Shown here piece by piece: positions 45,588 through 57,194 of a stretch of 64,000 nt of DNA. The stretch is taken from NCBI GenBank assembly GCA_030765065.1, contig CM060977.1, positions 129,336,295 to 129,400,294 of the forward strand, written 5' to 3'. Position 1 is the first letter of the stretch. Every line of letters starts with the position of its first letter. The position numbers were made by a program, and so were the translations under genes. The notes beneath the pieces were generated by a model, which did not search any database, was not told the origin of the DNA, and saw nothing but the letters and a program-made list of their open reading frames with translations. The stretch comes from Deroplatys truncata (taxonomy: Eukaryota; Arthropoda; Insecta; Mantodea; Mantidae).

Positions 45588-46831
45588 CGAGGACAGTCCC
45601 AGAAGTACCCGACCTGACGTATATATAACGATTGTTGCTTCAAACAAATGAACTATGGCAGAAAATACCACCCTTATAAATCTTAAGTTTGAAGTTGTTT
45701 AGTAATTGCTTGGCAGCCATTAGTGAGCTCTCTCAGCAAATTTGAAAACATGGATAAAACTGGACATCGTTATGCGATACAATACTTTCATTCGAAAGGT
45801 CTTACTATAACTAATATCAAAGCTGAGCTAGGTTCTACTCCGGGGAAGTCTGCTCCTTCGTTTACAACAGTAAAATACTGGATGGCAGAGTTTAAGGGAG
45901 GCCGTACGAGCTGCCAAGACGGCTATCGCAGTCGTCGACCAAACTGTGAAAAAAATCCACAAAATGATATTGGATGACCTCGACTGAAGGTGCGCGAGCT
46001 AGAGACATCGTAGGCATTTCAAAAAGTGCTGTACATTGAATACTGACTGAAAATTTGGACATGAGAAAGCTGTGCGCAAGATGGGTGCTACGTTTACTCA
46101 CAATGGAACAAAACCGCAGAGTGAGGATGCTTTAGTCGAGTATTTGGCGATGTTTTACTGTAATAAAGCCGATTTTTTGCATCGATTCATAACCACAGAT
46201 GAAACATGGGTCCATCACTTCGCACCTGAGACGAAGGAGCAGTCAAAACAGTGATTGAAAGGGGATAATCGACTCCAAAGAACGCCAAGACAGTTCCATC
46301 TGCAGGCAAGGTCATGACATCATTTTTTTGGAATGCGTGTGGGATAATTTTCATTGATTATCTTCAATAAGGAAAAGCAATCAATGGCGAGTATTATGTA
46401 AACTTGTTTCAGCGTTTTAATAATGAAATCAAGCAAAACGGCCGCATTTAGCGAAAGATAAAGTTCTGTTTCAACAAGACAACGCGCCAGTTCACACCTC
46501 CATTGTCGCCATGGCCAAAATCAATGGGTTAAAATTCGAATTGCTTTCTCATGAACCCTATTTGCCAGATTTAGCCCCTCTGATTATTTCTGTTTCCAAA
46601 GTTGAAGAAATGTCTTGGTGGTAAAAGGTTTGCCATCAATGAAGAGGTGGAGTCTGCATTTGATAGCTGCAGAACTCGACGGTTCTCACTATAAGTAGGC
46701 TATCGAAGTTATTGAACATCACTGGAAAAAGTGTATCGAGCTGAAAGGAGACTATGTAGAGAAACAAAGATGTTTTTTCCCAAAAGTTTGTGTTTTATTT
46801 TTTAGGTCGGGTACTTTTGGGACAGCCCTCG
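45588..46831 (+). mobile_element. mariner element, irritans type
   Basis: A 1244-base element with TA on both sides (45586-45587, 46832-46833). The inverted repeats are CGAGGACAGTCCCAGAAGTA at the left and, inverted, CGAGGGCTGTCCCAAAAGTA at the right, continuing to ACCCGACCT, about 30 bases in all. The length and ends are those of a complete mariner insertion. Confidence 0.93.
45750..46800 (+). pseudogene. mariner transposase (DD34D), several stops
   Basis: Starts MDKTGHRYAIQYFHSKGLT, then STPGKSAPSFTTVKYWMAEF with the GRTS motif that closes the second helix-turn-helix. After stops and a shift come FLHRFITTDETWVHHFAPET (first catalytic Asp, residue 43 of the 46072 frame) and KEQSKQ, then VLFQQDNAPVHTS (second Asp). 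PDLAP follows, where one base is lost just before the third Asp (SDYF). The intact spacing would be DD34D. The end ELKGDYVEKQ is the usual C-terminus of the irritans group. About six lesions in all, so inactive. Confidence 0.92.
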
Positions 46832-46833
46832 TA

Positions 46834-47097
46834 CTTTAATAATCTAAAATGCTATTTAAATATTTTAGAAAATAAAAAGTAACCCAGTAAATTAATAGTT
46901 TTAGTTAGAAAGACAACATTCTTTTGAAAACCTTCACCATTGGATTCTCACAAGGACCACTTCAATACTAAACATGAAGCCATTCATAGACAAATTCAAA
47001 ACGGACATCCCAACATATATTTCTCGTGTAACCTCTATGTATGGCATTTCTTTTCTAACCAAGGCGAAGTACAGAGAAATAAAAAATCTTATATGTT
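46834..47097. other. Unassigned
   Basis: Short AT-rich spacer with no recognised feature. Confidence 0.3.
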
Positions 47098-47936
47098 ACA
47101 TTCACATGACTTTCTCTGCCCTCTATCGCTTATTAGTGGGTATAAAAATTATTCTCATGAAAGTTTATTTTCCTATCTACTTCATTTTAATCGAGATAAA
47201 CCTTTCTGAAAATAGCTACATTACACATTTCGTTACAGATGCAAAGGGAATAGCAATAGTTAAATGTGTTAAAACCGGACGATATATACAGGCCTTAAAA
47301 TTCCTTACTCTTTCCATGCAACTGCGAGAAACAATTGAAAATCGACAGCACTTTAAAAGAAGTCTAAGTATTGGACTTTTTAAAATATTAATAACGGATA
47401 TCTCTGAGATGACTGATGTCAAAAAACACTTATTGGAAATTAATTGTCTGTTTTAAAGAGATATACATTCTTTGTGGAATACTCTTTCGTCTATCGCTCA
47501 TATTTACCAGTTACACAAAATTATGTGAAATTTCTTTCGAATGAAGAGAACTTCAAAGGATATTCCCAGAAAATTCAAGATATAATTTTTTTAGTTATGT
47601 AAATATTTTTAATATATATGGTACTTTAATCAATATAGTTAGTCGTACTTAGAAAATAAGAAATTTAGTAAAATATTCCATCTAAAAGGTAGTTTGGAGT
47701 AGGGAAATTTTCTTAAAAATCCTCGTGTCGCATCTTTGAAAAGTACTGAACCTAATGTACTGAATCTGTTTGTGTTTGGGTTATGCTGTTCACAAAAGCA
47801 TACACCTGGAAAGACATTTGTCTAAAAATGCCTTTCCAGGGGGCCTCAAAACATGCATTTCCCGTGAAATATCAGCATTTGATTCTTTTATGATATGCAA
47901 TACCTTTTCTACCTAATATGCACGTAGTAGAGAAAG
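47098..47936 (-). repeat. R1 repeat, subfamily B, full length
   Basis: An 839-base reverse copy from CTTATATGTTACATTCACAT to ATGCACGTAGTAGAGAAAG. It contains the B-specific CTGCCCTCTATCGCTTATTA and TTAAATGTGTTAAAACCGG. The open frame 46974-47456 lies inside it and is fortuitous. Confidence 0.88.
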
Positions 47937-48059
47937 CAAAAAAGGATAAAGCTACATTTGGAATACATACTCGTATATTGTGGTGTATTAATCATTTGCG
48001 GGGTTACATTATTGTTCTACATTGTGATTATCACAAACATTATTGTTTACGTCACTCCT

Positions 48060-48325
48060 GGCTGGTAGCTTTGCTAGTCACGAGTAGTGGGATATAGCGT
48101 CTGTCTCAGGATTCCGTGAGAAACGGACCGCGTGTGTAAGCCGGGCTTTGAATCGGTGAACATCTCCTCCCATCTTCCATTTTTAATAATGTAGGAACCC
48201 CAAACGTTTGTGAAATAAATATAGGAATGTGCGAGTAGATTGGTGTTACGAATTTGGTACCGTGAAAAACCCACGCCTTCCTTTCAACTTCTACACCGCG
48301 TTTCGGTCCTCTCAAGCCCAGTAAG
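48060..48325. repeat. SINE-like fragment
   Basis: GGTAGCTTTGCTAGTCACGA and GATATAGCGTCTGTCTCAGG followed by GGGCTTTGAATCGG resemble a rearranged tRNA-type head. Low confidence as to family and strand. Confidence 0.35.
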
Positions 48326-48589
48326 TAAGCCCCCTCATTGTGCTTGCTGGGTACTCAAAATTAATTTAATTTTCACATGAACTTACATACATGTAACAAT
48401 ATATCTATTACTTTAATTTTTGTTACGCGAGTGGCAACCAGCATTTCACTAATAATAGCAATTTTTTTTTGCTTTAACGTTTTGAACTTGCAATGAAGCA
48501 GATTAAGGAGAATAATTGTTATTCAGTTATTGTGGTACAAAATGAATGAATCATCAGTTACATTTTTTAACTACAACAGTTCGGAAAGA
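48326..48589. other. Unassigned
   Basis: AT-rich spacer. No feature recognised. Confidence 0.3.
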
Positions 48590-48815
48590 CTGAAAATTTT
48601 GCTCAGAGGCCTCTATATCAGGCTTGTGGTTATTTTACGTGCCGCATATCTACGATACAGGATGACCGGCTTTGCTTCACTTCCCTTCCCTTCCGAAGGA
48701 AGCCATGCTAACGATTTTTAAGACCAAAAACATCCATCGCCCTCTGCCGGGTTTGAACCCACAACCTCGGGAACTACAGGCTAGCATGGTACCTCTAGAC
48801 TATGAAGGACGACAC
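48590..48815 (-). repeat. tRNA-headed SINE, copy 2
   Basis: The reverse strand reads CTAGAGGTACCATGCTAGCC (A box region) then GGTTGTGGGTTCAAACCCGG (B box), followed by a body shared with the copy at 11.6-11.84 kb. This copy has better box sequences and is probably younger. Confidence 0.75.
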
Positions 48816-49427
48816 CACTTCATGTCATAGGCAATCAAGAGCCTGTTCCACCTTCAAGGTCCTACAGCCATCTAGGTCTGCCCACAGATCTCCTTCCTTT
48901 AGGATTATATGGTTTTACGAGTCTCGTGCCAGGCATTCATTCGACGTTTTTTCTGCCGACATTTTATCTATTATTCATATTAAAATTATATTACTTTTCT
49001 CATATTTTCATTCATCATATAAACTTATGAATCCCTTTATATTCCTTAAAATGTCCATTTTGAAGCCTTTATTTTAGGTTGTTTTATAGTCAGTGTCCAG
49101 GCTTCACTTCCTTATGTTAACATAGACCAGCTATAACTTTATAAAGCTTCAATTTTGTTTATATGCGTATTCTATTTATAAACTTGCAACTAATTGTTCT
49201 ACACATTCTATGAAGTTTACATATTTTATTGTGTACTTCACCTTCTCTATAATAAACAATATCACTTCCTAAGAGGTTTAAATAGCTCAGTTGTTTTATA
49301 CAGTAATTATGAACAATTTGTTTTATTAGCTCTTTCTCTATGCATGCCACTTAATTTTCTTTTGAGGAAACATTTTCAAGTTCTTTTGTTTGCAGGCTTC
49401 ATTATATTTAAAAATATAAAGTGTTAC
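48816..49427. other. Unassigned AT-rich DNA
   Basis: Short frames on both strands, none recognised. Confidence 0.35.
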
Positions 49428-49562
49428 ATTCACATGGCTTTTCCTCGTTTTATCAGTTGTTAGTGGGATACAAACTATTTTTACCAAACTTATGTTTCCG
49501 TTTACTTCATTTCAATCCAAATAAACCTTTGTAGAAATTGCTACATTACACTTTTCGTTATA
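49428..49562 (-). repeat. R1 repeat, subfamily B, 3' fragment
   Basis: GTGTTACATTCACATGGCTT to CACTTTTCGTTATA. The matching 5' end of what may be the same copy is at 49781-49895. About 200 unrelated bases lie between and some 580 bases of R1 are missing. Confidence 0.75.
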
Positions 49563-49705
49563 TAGGGTGAATGATCTAAGTTGAGACAATATCTCCAAAA
49601 CTAAGCGTTGCAGAAAGAAATCTCTTGAATTAACTTGATGGATATTATGTGTGAAAGTAAATGTCATTAAATATTGTTTTGTTTGGAGGGCGTTATGATT
49701 ATCAT

Positions 49706-49767
49706 TTTAGGGTCAATTTAATATTTTTAAATGGGGACAATTAGAATCAATTTAAATTGACCCTAAA
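49706..49767 (+). other. 16-bp perfect hairpin
   Basis: TTTAGGGTCAATTTAA at 49706-49721 is repeated in inverted orientation at 49752-49767 with a 30-base loop. It sits inside the unrelated sequence that replaces the middle of an R1 copy. Confidence 0.85.
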
Positions 49768-49780
49768 GTGACCGTCACAC

Positions 49781-49895
49781 ACGAACATTTTTAAATGCTT
49801 AGGGGCTTCAAAACATATATTCCCGGTGAAATTTTGGTACCAAATTTTTGACTGGAATGCAATACATACTTTCGCTAGAGAAAGTAGTAGAGAAA
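49781..49895 (-). repeat. R1 repeat, 5' fragment, reverse
   Basis: GGGGCTTCAAAACATATATT, CCGGTGAAATTTTGGTACCA and TGGAATGCAATACATACTTT to AGTAGTAGAGAAAATAAAAA. Confidence 0.75.
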
Positions 49896-50029
49896 ATAAA
49901 AATAGGCTTTTGTTGGGCAACCGGGTTAATTTGGATAATAATGGAATAATTTGCAAACACAAGTATATTTACTTCTTCTTCACCTTGCCCTATTGCTTTT
50001 CGTCGTTGGGTCTTTTATGACTTTTCTAT

Positions 50030-50740
50030 TCTATTTTCTACAGGGAATTCAGTTCTATCCCTACGTTTCTTCCCATCTCTCCTATGTAGTGTTACCATTC
50101 GTTTCTCGGTTTTCTTCCTTTCCTACTTCCCTCCGGTATTATCCCAAGTACTTGCTTTATGCTGATTATTCATTCTGATTAGGTGATTATACCATGTTAA
50201 ATTTGTTTTCTCTATTTCTTTCATTAGCGTGTCCATATTTAGGTTTTCTTTAATGGTTTTCTAACTCTTTATTTGTTTGTTTTCCCCTTAATTTTTCTCA
50301 AATATTTCATTTCTGAGGATGTTACTCTAGTTCTTTGTTTATCTAACCGCTAATCATTCCGCTCCTTACAACAAGACGGATAAATATGCTGTTTTATATA
50401 TTTTAATTTTCACGTGTTTTATATTTCTTTCGGTTCAATTATTACATTGCAGATCTGGTAATAAATGTTATTTCATCTGTTGTATTATTAATACAAATTA
50501 CTGTACTTAGATACCTTATTATTTCTATTTGTTTCAACTCTTAGTATTTCCCTTCTATATTTATATGTTCTCTAATCTTCATTATTTTACTTGTATTTAT
50601 ATTTATCTACATATCTCTCTCTTCAAGTACACTATAGTGTGGTTGTAAGTCTTGAACATTTCTACCTATTAGTAGTATGTCGTCAGCATAGGCCATTGGT
50701 TGTAAATACACTGGTCTCAAGTTCCAATTGCTCGCTTTAT
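50030..50740 (-). pseudogene. LINE reverse transcriptase C-terminal relic
   Basis: On the reverse strand 50695-50560 reads AYADDILLIGRNVQDLQ, the catalytic YADD box of non-LTR reverse transcriptases. It continues with YSVLEERDM, a stop, and INTSKIMKIREH, the usual GL-IN--KT--M--S region. Further on come weak matches to the YLGTxI region, then EMKYLRKIKGKTNK and a final REVGKEENRE stretch, like the region after the fingers where LINEs have RIKG--R and RRRRGRP. Many stops occur. The 5' half of the ORF and the endonuclease are absent. It probably belongs to a different LINE from the RNase H piece at 17.5 kb, since that region lacks an RNase H here. Confidence 0.8.
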
Positions 50741-51535
50741 GTATATATTTTTCTCTATAGCAAAGTGAAGTATATTTACATACTTTGATGTTTTAAAACC
50801 CGAGTTATAATTCAGTAAATAGCAACTGAAAGAGAGTGGTGAAAGCCAGGAAAGGAAGGAAGAAAAAAAGCTCCAGCGGTTGTGTTTCTTCTGTTCACCT
50901 TCGGATGGGATAAGAACCTATATAAGGAAGGAGAATCGAACTTGGGATCGGTTCTGCATAAAGCTGTTGATGTGCTGAATTTGCTTCTGATGAGTTTCAA
51001 ATCCCCGAATTTATGGCTGAGCTACCAGCAACTTTTTAACCCAAGTTGCACCCCATTTGTGTGTTCAGGGCAAGGGGATGAATTTCCTATATAATGCTCT
51101 ACTTCCCCCTGCAGTACACGCATGACACTGCAGGCAGTTCGCTTATGCTCAAGTGAGCAAATGCGGAGTCCTGTGCGTTCTTTGCTAGCAGTGTCGAGGT
51201 TTACTTTCCTTACGCGATAAAATCTTTAAAGAGGTTTTAGGATGCTCCAGAATGGTTCTCGGAGATCTCTTCCCTAGGCAACAGTTTAATTACTACTTCG
51301 TAATATAAGATATTAATGAATTTTAAAGCCCAAAAACGTTTACCAACATTAAAAAGAGAGAAAATTTGTAGATGGGTTTGAGTATATGTAGGGAATCTTA
51401 AAAATCACTCATCCGATTTACACAATTCTTTAAACCATTGAAAAGCCCCATTCTTTCTGATGGATATGAGCTTTAAGACACCTAATTTCTATTCATAAAT
51501 TAATAAAGCACTATAAAGTGGGTTTAAAAATTCTA

Positions 51536-51574
<39 letters not shown>

Positions 51575-53336
51575 CAAACACACAGGAGTTATAAAAGTAT
51601 ATATTTGCGAAGAAGGCTTCGACAAGACTTGAGACAAATGCTGCCAATATTTCACACATAAAATATATAACGGTCTTCAGGTTTATTTGTCCTTTAAATG
51701 AATGATATCATTATTAGTTCAGCGAGCCCCTTGTATCAAAAGAGAGGTACGGAATTGAACCTCGGACTGCATGTGTTTCCGATTTCGTAAACATAGGTAC
51801 TGCGGCGGTGCAGAACGGCTTTTCACTGCGATATTTTGTGCGTTCTTTCCACGCGAGGTGGAAGTGACACGGCTCACAGAATTTGAGTACTACTTCTGAA
51901 CTGGAAGGATACGAGGGGGAGTCTATCGTTACGATATTGGCCGCTGTGGGAAGGCTTTTCTCCGTTCTTGCCCAGAATTTCGTGAAGTCCCGAGACAAAA
52001 CATGATAAAAAACAAACCAAATAAAGTTGATTGTACTACCAAAATATAAGCAGAAACAACTAAATATATTTTAGAATATTTATAAAATTCAGTTACTTTT
52101 AGAAGTTGAAATTGTGTTCATTAAATCCGAGACACTCTAGGGTACAAAAACCGTCTAATTATTGGAGTCACCTTCAGCATGTTGAGATTGTGAGCGAAAG
52201 CGGCGAAAGGACCTTCGAAATGTAAATACTTGAAAGCACGATACAAGTTCCAATACCCAATTCACTAAGGTGACCTCGAAACTGTTGACATCCACCCCTT
52301 CCACTTATTTCTTTTTCACTTGTCCTCTGTCAGAGGCCTTGGTGATAAACTGGATTCAAAGTATTAACGGTACGCGTGGACCGCTGACTGTCGAATAAAT
52401 CTGAAAAAAAACCACATACACACACACACACCACGCACGCACAAACACAGAGACGCAACAAAACAAAAAAGAACCGAATCTGCTTGTAACGCTACGATAC
52501 ACATGTGACAGCAATGCAAAAATATTTTAATAATCTCAGGTATCAAAGTTTTGCTTTACTTCCTATGCACCTAATCTATACAATATCTGCGGTATCATAG
52601 CATTGAAAATGGTCATTAAGAGTATGGAACTAATATTCGGTGCACTCTATTACATACAAATTAAGTTCACATCCAAAACATCAGCATTTCCAAAGAATTA
52701 ACAGTTTAGTACTCGGGATTATGAAGCTATAGAAAGTGTGAACGCTGCTAAACATGCCATGATGCTCACACTTAGCATTCACTCCTTCCCAATACCGCTT
52801 ATGGCATTATCTCGCCCTTACCTTTCGCTTTTCATCTCTCCCCTGACAAGACGTTTGATGTGGGGAAAACTTTGAGAAGTTTTTACATCAACTTTTCAAT
52901 ATCTTACACCAGATAAAGAACGCTGGCTGAATTTTGTATGAGCCCTTTGTCAAACGGAGCATGCAAAAGTTGTTTTAGCTGAGCGTATAGCAACAATACA
53001 TTTCATGGTTTTAAATTTAATTCAACCACGAAAGGCGAATGAGATTGCATCAGTATTGCTGTCTCTCACAGACGGTAAACACCGTGTTCATTTCTCGCTT
53101 CGAGCCAAACGCCTTTCGAGTATAAGAATATACCTTTCAGTACAAAAAAAGCTTGTGAAATTCATACTGCAGCAATATGGTATGCAAATATCTTGCCTCG
53201 AAAATCTGTACTGAGATGATCCGAGTCTTATAGTATTGTACATTCACGAGGTTTAATACAGTGAAATAGTGCTTGGGGAGCCTCTATAGTATTCCTTTGT
53301 AATTTATTTTGCAATGATCTTTCTTTACTTTATACA
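50741..53336. other. Unassigned, with (TA)n
   Basis: A (TA)n run is at 51537-51569. On the reverse strand near 51745-51765 CAGTCCGAGGTTCAATTCCG resembles a B box, a possible SINE end. An AC-rich run is at 52414-52435. No coding signal recognised in this stretch. Confidence 0.4.
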
Positions 53337-53622
53337 GTGAGTTTCCTTTACACTGCGGCCACAGCACGTTTGCTCGCACGCCGGACAACACAGCTTGGAT
53401 TTCGCCGAAACAGTTATATCACTGCAAGCGTCTCACGTTCTCATATTCACAGTTACATTTACAATCACAATAAGCATATAACTTGTCATAAGAGATATTC
53501 AAATATTGTCCTTCTCTATTCAGAACTTTCGACATCATCTCAAAAAATTTCCATTCACATTCGAGAGTTCAGTATTCGAAATCGAGTGATATTCTAGTCT
53601 TACAGTGTATGGGGTTTGTGGC
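53337..53622 (+). repeat. CpG-rich dispersed repeat D, copy 2
   Basis: ACACTGCGGCCACAGCACGT, TTGGATTTCGCCGAAACAGT, ATTTACAATCACAATAAGC and TTACAGTGTATGGGGTTTGT align with copy 1 and with the reverse copy at 56.9 kb. An 86-codon frame crosses it but is not conserved between copies. Confidence 0.75.
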
Positions 53623-53635
53623 ACACACTTTATTA

Positions 53636-54038
53636 CTTTACTATGTGTAGGTAGGGGAAGCATTGCATTCCACCAAAATATTCTATACCGAGATTTCATC
53701 TGAATCCAAAAAAAGTATTTTATAAAACATGTGAGTGTGTCCATATGTCTTTATGTCTATGAACAGCATAACTCAGAAACGAAAAGTTGAGTAAATACTA
53801 AACTTGGTATATGAGTTTAGTATTTTCCAAGGATGCAACACGAAGATTGTCAACAAAATCCCCCAGCCCAATCCTTACAGTAAATTAAAGATATTTACAT
53901 GAAAAATAGAATTATATCTTGAATTTTCTGGCTATACCCTAGGAAGTCTCTTCATTCGGAAGGATTTTTGTATAATCTTGTATAACTTGTAAACGTTAAG
54001 CGATAGACGAAGACGTACCATACAAAAAATGTTATTAC
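53636..54038 (+). repeat. R1 repeat, subfamily B, left part (host of insertion)
   Basis: From CTTTACTATGTGTAGGTAGG to CGTACCATACAAAAAATG. Its right part follows the inserted A copy at 54885. Confidence 0.85.
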
Positions 54039-54884
54039 TTTCTCTATTACGTATAGTAAGTAGGGGAAGTATTGCATTCCACCAAAAAATTCGATACCGA
54101 GATTTCACCGGAAGTACATGTTTTGAGACTCACTGAATCCAAAAAAAGTATTTTTGGAAACATGTCCGTGTGTGTGTCTGTCTGTGTGTCTTGTGAACAG
54201 CATAACTCAGAAACGAACAGTCGGATAAACACCAAACTTGGTATTTAGGTTCAGTATCTTCCAGAGATGCGACACGAAGGTTTTCAAGAAAATCCCCCAC
54301 CCCAGACTACCCTTTACATGGAACATTTTTCTAAAATTTTAATTTTCTCAAAAATGGCTCTAACGATTTTGATTAAAATATCATATGTTTAAGATATTGT
54401 CATGAAAAATAAAATGTATATCTCGAATTTTCTGGGAATGTCTCCAAAAGTATTCTTCATTGTGAACGACTTTTGCATAACTGGTAAACCATAAGAGATA
54501 GACAAAATTTTACTACACAAAAAATGTAGGTCGCGTTAAAATACACAATTTATGTCATACACATTTCTTTTGTTGAGTGAACTGTTTTCGAGATATTGCT
54601 TGTTATTCCATTAAATGTTCCAATACTTATACTTTTACTTAAATTCGTTATTCGTTTTTTTATGTCCTGGACATGTAAAGAGAATGGAATGCGCCACATA
54701 GCAACCAGCGTTAAAATATTTGACTATCGCTTTAAACCTAGCATATTCCCCTTGCATCTACATGAAAATTACCAATAAGATTGACATCTCGATATCTCGA
54801 TTAACATGAAGCATATGGAGAATAAGCGTTTGTAAAAATAGTTTGTACAAGAGTAGAGAAAGTCATGTGAGTGTAACACATCAG
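54039..54884 (+). repeat. R1 repeat, subfamily A, full length, nested in R1-B
   Basis: An 846-base, little-diverged copy from CTTTCTCTATTACGTATAGT to GTGTAACACATCAG. The GT tract is at 54166-54190. It splits an older B copy. Confidence 0.92.
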
Positions 54885-55173
54885 ATTTTTTTAAAGACGT
54901 AATGTACTTAAAAGAAGTTTTTTTGTGGAATAAGCTGTTTCTGAGATATCAGTTATTAAAGGTTCGAATTGTTAAATACTTTATCATTATTTTAAAATCC
55001 CATCGATTTTCAGTTGTTTTTCGCGATCAAGACCAGCATATAACGGTCAGTTCTTTAACATTGACTATGTAGTGGATAGAAAAATAAGCTTTACTAAGAA
55101 AGGTTTGTATACTCACTAATAAAAATAGAGGGTGGAGAAAGTCATGTAAATGTATCACATCAGCCTTTTTTTT
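54885..55173 (+). repeat. R1 repeat, subfamily B, right part
   Basis: Resumes with AAAGACGTAATGTACTTAAA, continues through GTTGTTTTTCGCGATCAAG to GAGAAAGTCATGTAAATGTA and the CAG end. Confidence 0.85.
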
Positions 55174-55642
55174 CATCAGAGTCGGATAAATTTCAGCATT
55201 TGAATTTTGTGAAGTTATAGAGTAGCTGACCCAGGCTTAACATTCCTCTCTAACAAAGCATCGTTCTATTTATATGGCTGTGTTTCGTCACAAAAGAACA
55301 TATTAGATTACAGGGAAATATTATTTACACACGAGATTTTTCTACATGCTAACAAGACTCTGCTACCACGCATACATTTGAGCCATTAAATTGAAATCAA
55401 GACATTTTTTAAGATAGCTTAATTACTACGGATTTATGGCGCTTACGATCTCAATTTAACTGTTTGTGCCTTTTATCTATGGGGGAACTTTAAAAACAAG
55501 GAATATACAACAAACGTCATATATTAGAAGAGCCTGATGCTTTCTTTCTGAAAGAAAACGTAGGTGAGAAATTCCTTCAATTCGGATATTGAAATCTCCA
55601 GTGTGAATTGAAATTTCCTGAGAAGTATGCTAGGTATATATA
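55174..55642. other. Unassigned
   Basis: AT-rich spacer before the Tc1 element. No feature recognised. Confidence 0.35.
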
Positions 55643-56874
55643 CACTATGTGATCAAAAGTATCCGGACACCCCACAAACATACGTATTTCATCTTAGGTG
55701 CATTGTGCTGCCACCCACTGCCTGGTACTTATTATCCGCGACCTCAGTAGTCATTAGACATCGTGAAACAGCAGAATGGGACGCTCCGTGAAACTCTCGG
55801 ACTTCGAATGTCGTCAGCTGATTGGGTGTCACTCATGTCAGAAGTCCGTACGCGAGATTTCCACACTCCTAAACGTCCCTAGGTCCACTGTTTCTGATGT
55901 GATAGGTGAAGTGGAAACGTAAAGGGGCATGTACAGCACAAAATTGTACAGACCGACCTCGTCTGTTGACTGACAGAGACCGCCGACATTTGAAGAGGGG
56001 AAGTTCAGAGTAATAGGGAGACATCTATCCAGGTCATCACACAGGAATTCCAAACTGCATCAGGATTCACTCCGAGATGAGAAACCTCGGATTCCATGAT
56101 CGAGCGGCTGCTCATAAGCCACACATTACGCAGGAAACGGCCAAACGACACCTCGCTTGGTGTGAGGTGCGTCAACATTACACGATTGAAAAGTCGTAAA
56201 ACGTTGTGTGGAGTGACGAATCACGGTACACAATGTGGCCATCCGATGGCAGGGTGTGTGTATGGCGAATGCCCGGTGAACGTCATCTGCCAGCGTGTGT
56301 AGTGCCAACAGTGAAATTCGGAGGTGGTGGTGTTATGGTGTGGTCGTGTTTTTCGTGGAGGGGGCTTGCATCCCTTGTTGTTTTGCGTGGCACGATCACA
56401 ACGTAAATCTACATTGATATTTTAAGCACCTTCTTGCTTCCCAACGTTGAAGAGCAATTCGGGGATGGCGATTGCATCTTTCAACACGATCGAGCACCTG
56501 TTCATACTGCACGGGCTGTGGCGGAGTGGTTACACGGCAATAACATCCATGTAATGGACTGGCCTGCACAGAGTCCTGACTTCAATCCTATAGAGCACCT
56601 TTGGGATGTTTTGGAACGCCGACTTCGTGCCAGGCCTCACCGACCTACATCGATACCTCTTCTCAGTTCCGCACTCCGTGAAGAATGGGAATACTGCCAT
56701 TCCCCAAGAAACTTTCCAGCACCTGATTGAAAGTATTCCTGCGAGAGTGAACGCTGTCATCAAGGCTAAGGGTGGGCCAACACCATATTGACTTCCAACA
56801 TTATCGATGGAGGGCGCCATGAACTTGTAACGCCATTTTCAGGCAGGTGTCCGGATACTTTTGATCACGTAGTG
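55643..56874 (+). mobile_element. Tc1-like element
   Basis: A 1232-base element with TA at both sides (55641-55642, 56875-56876). The 29-base inverted repeats differ at one position: CACTATGTGATCAAAAGTAT continuing to CCGGACACC at the left, and CACTACGTGATCAAAAGTAT inverted at the right. A complete insertion with decayed coding sequence. Confidence 0.95.
55776..56788 (+). pseudogene. Tc1 transposase (DD34E), stops but triad kept
   Basis: Starts MGRSVKLSDFECRQLIGCHS followed by SVREISTLLNVPRSTVSDVI, a paired-like helix-turn-helix. A stop then comes at VET*. The catalytic core is nearly in one frame: HITQETAKRHLAWCEV, a TAA, VVWSDESRY (first Asp) and GGGGVMVWSCFSW. A second TAA at 56404 is followed by CIFQHDRAPVHTA (second Asp, residue 19 of the 56434 frame) and WPAQSPDFNPIEHLWD (Glu, residue 54), with 34 residues between. 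After a base change near 56725 the end ESIPARVNAVIKAKGG is in another frame. The catalytic triad survives although the protein cannot be made whole. Confidence 0.93.
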
Positions 56875-56879
56875 TATGT

Positions 56880-57070
56880 GGATAGGAGGACATCATTTGC
56901 AACATCTTTTAAGGTATGCGTTATTATCATTGTAACTGTAAATATAAGAATGTGAAGCGGTTGCGGGAATATTATAAGTGTTTCGGCGGGATTCCGAGTT
57001 GCGTCAGGCGGGGCGCGAGCCACCGTGCGAGGTCGCAGTGTAAAGGAAAAGCACTGTATTGTTACATATA
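56880..57070 (-). repeat. CpG-rich dispersed repeat D, copy 3
   Basis: Reverse copy with CACTGCGACCTCGCACGGTG, GAATCCCGCCGAAACACTTA and TTACAGTTACAATGATAATA on the reverse strand. It begins immediately after the Tc1 element. Confidence 0.75.
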
Positions 57071-57194
57071 CGTGTGAAGCACGTACCCTTATTTTATGCA
57101 CCCTTTAATCAGCAGCTGTGCCTAAAATGTATCTTCGGTGACAGTTTAACGGTTCATTTGCATCTTTAGATACACGAAGATCCCACATCTACCG

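Noticed and set aside
46974..47456. 160-codon open frame
   Set aside because: Lies within an R1-B repeat. Other copies of the same repeat have stops in this frame.
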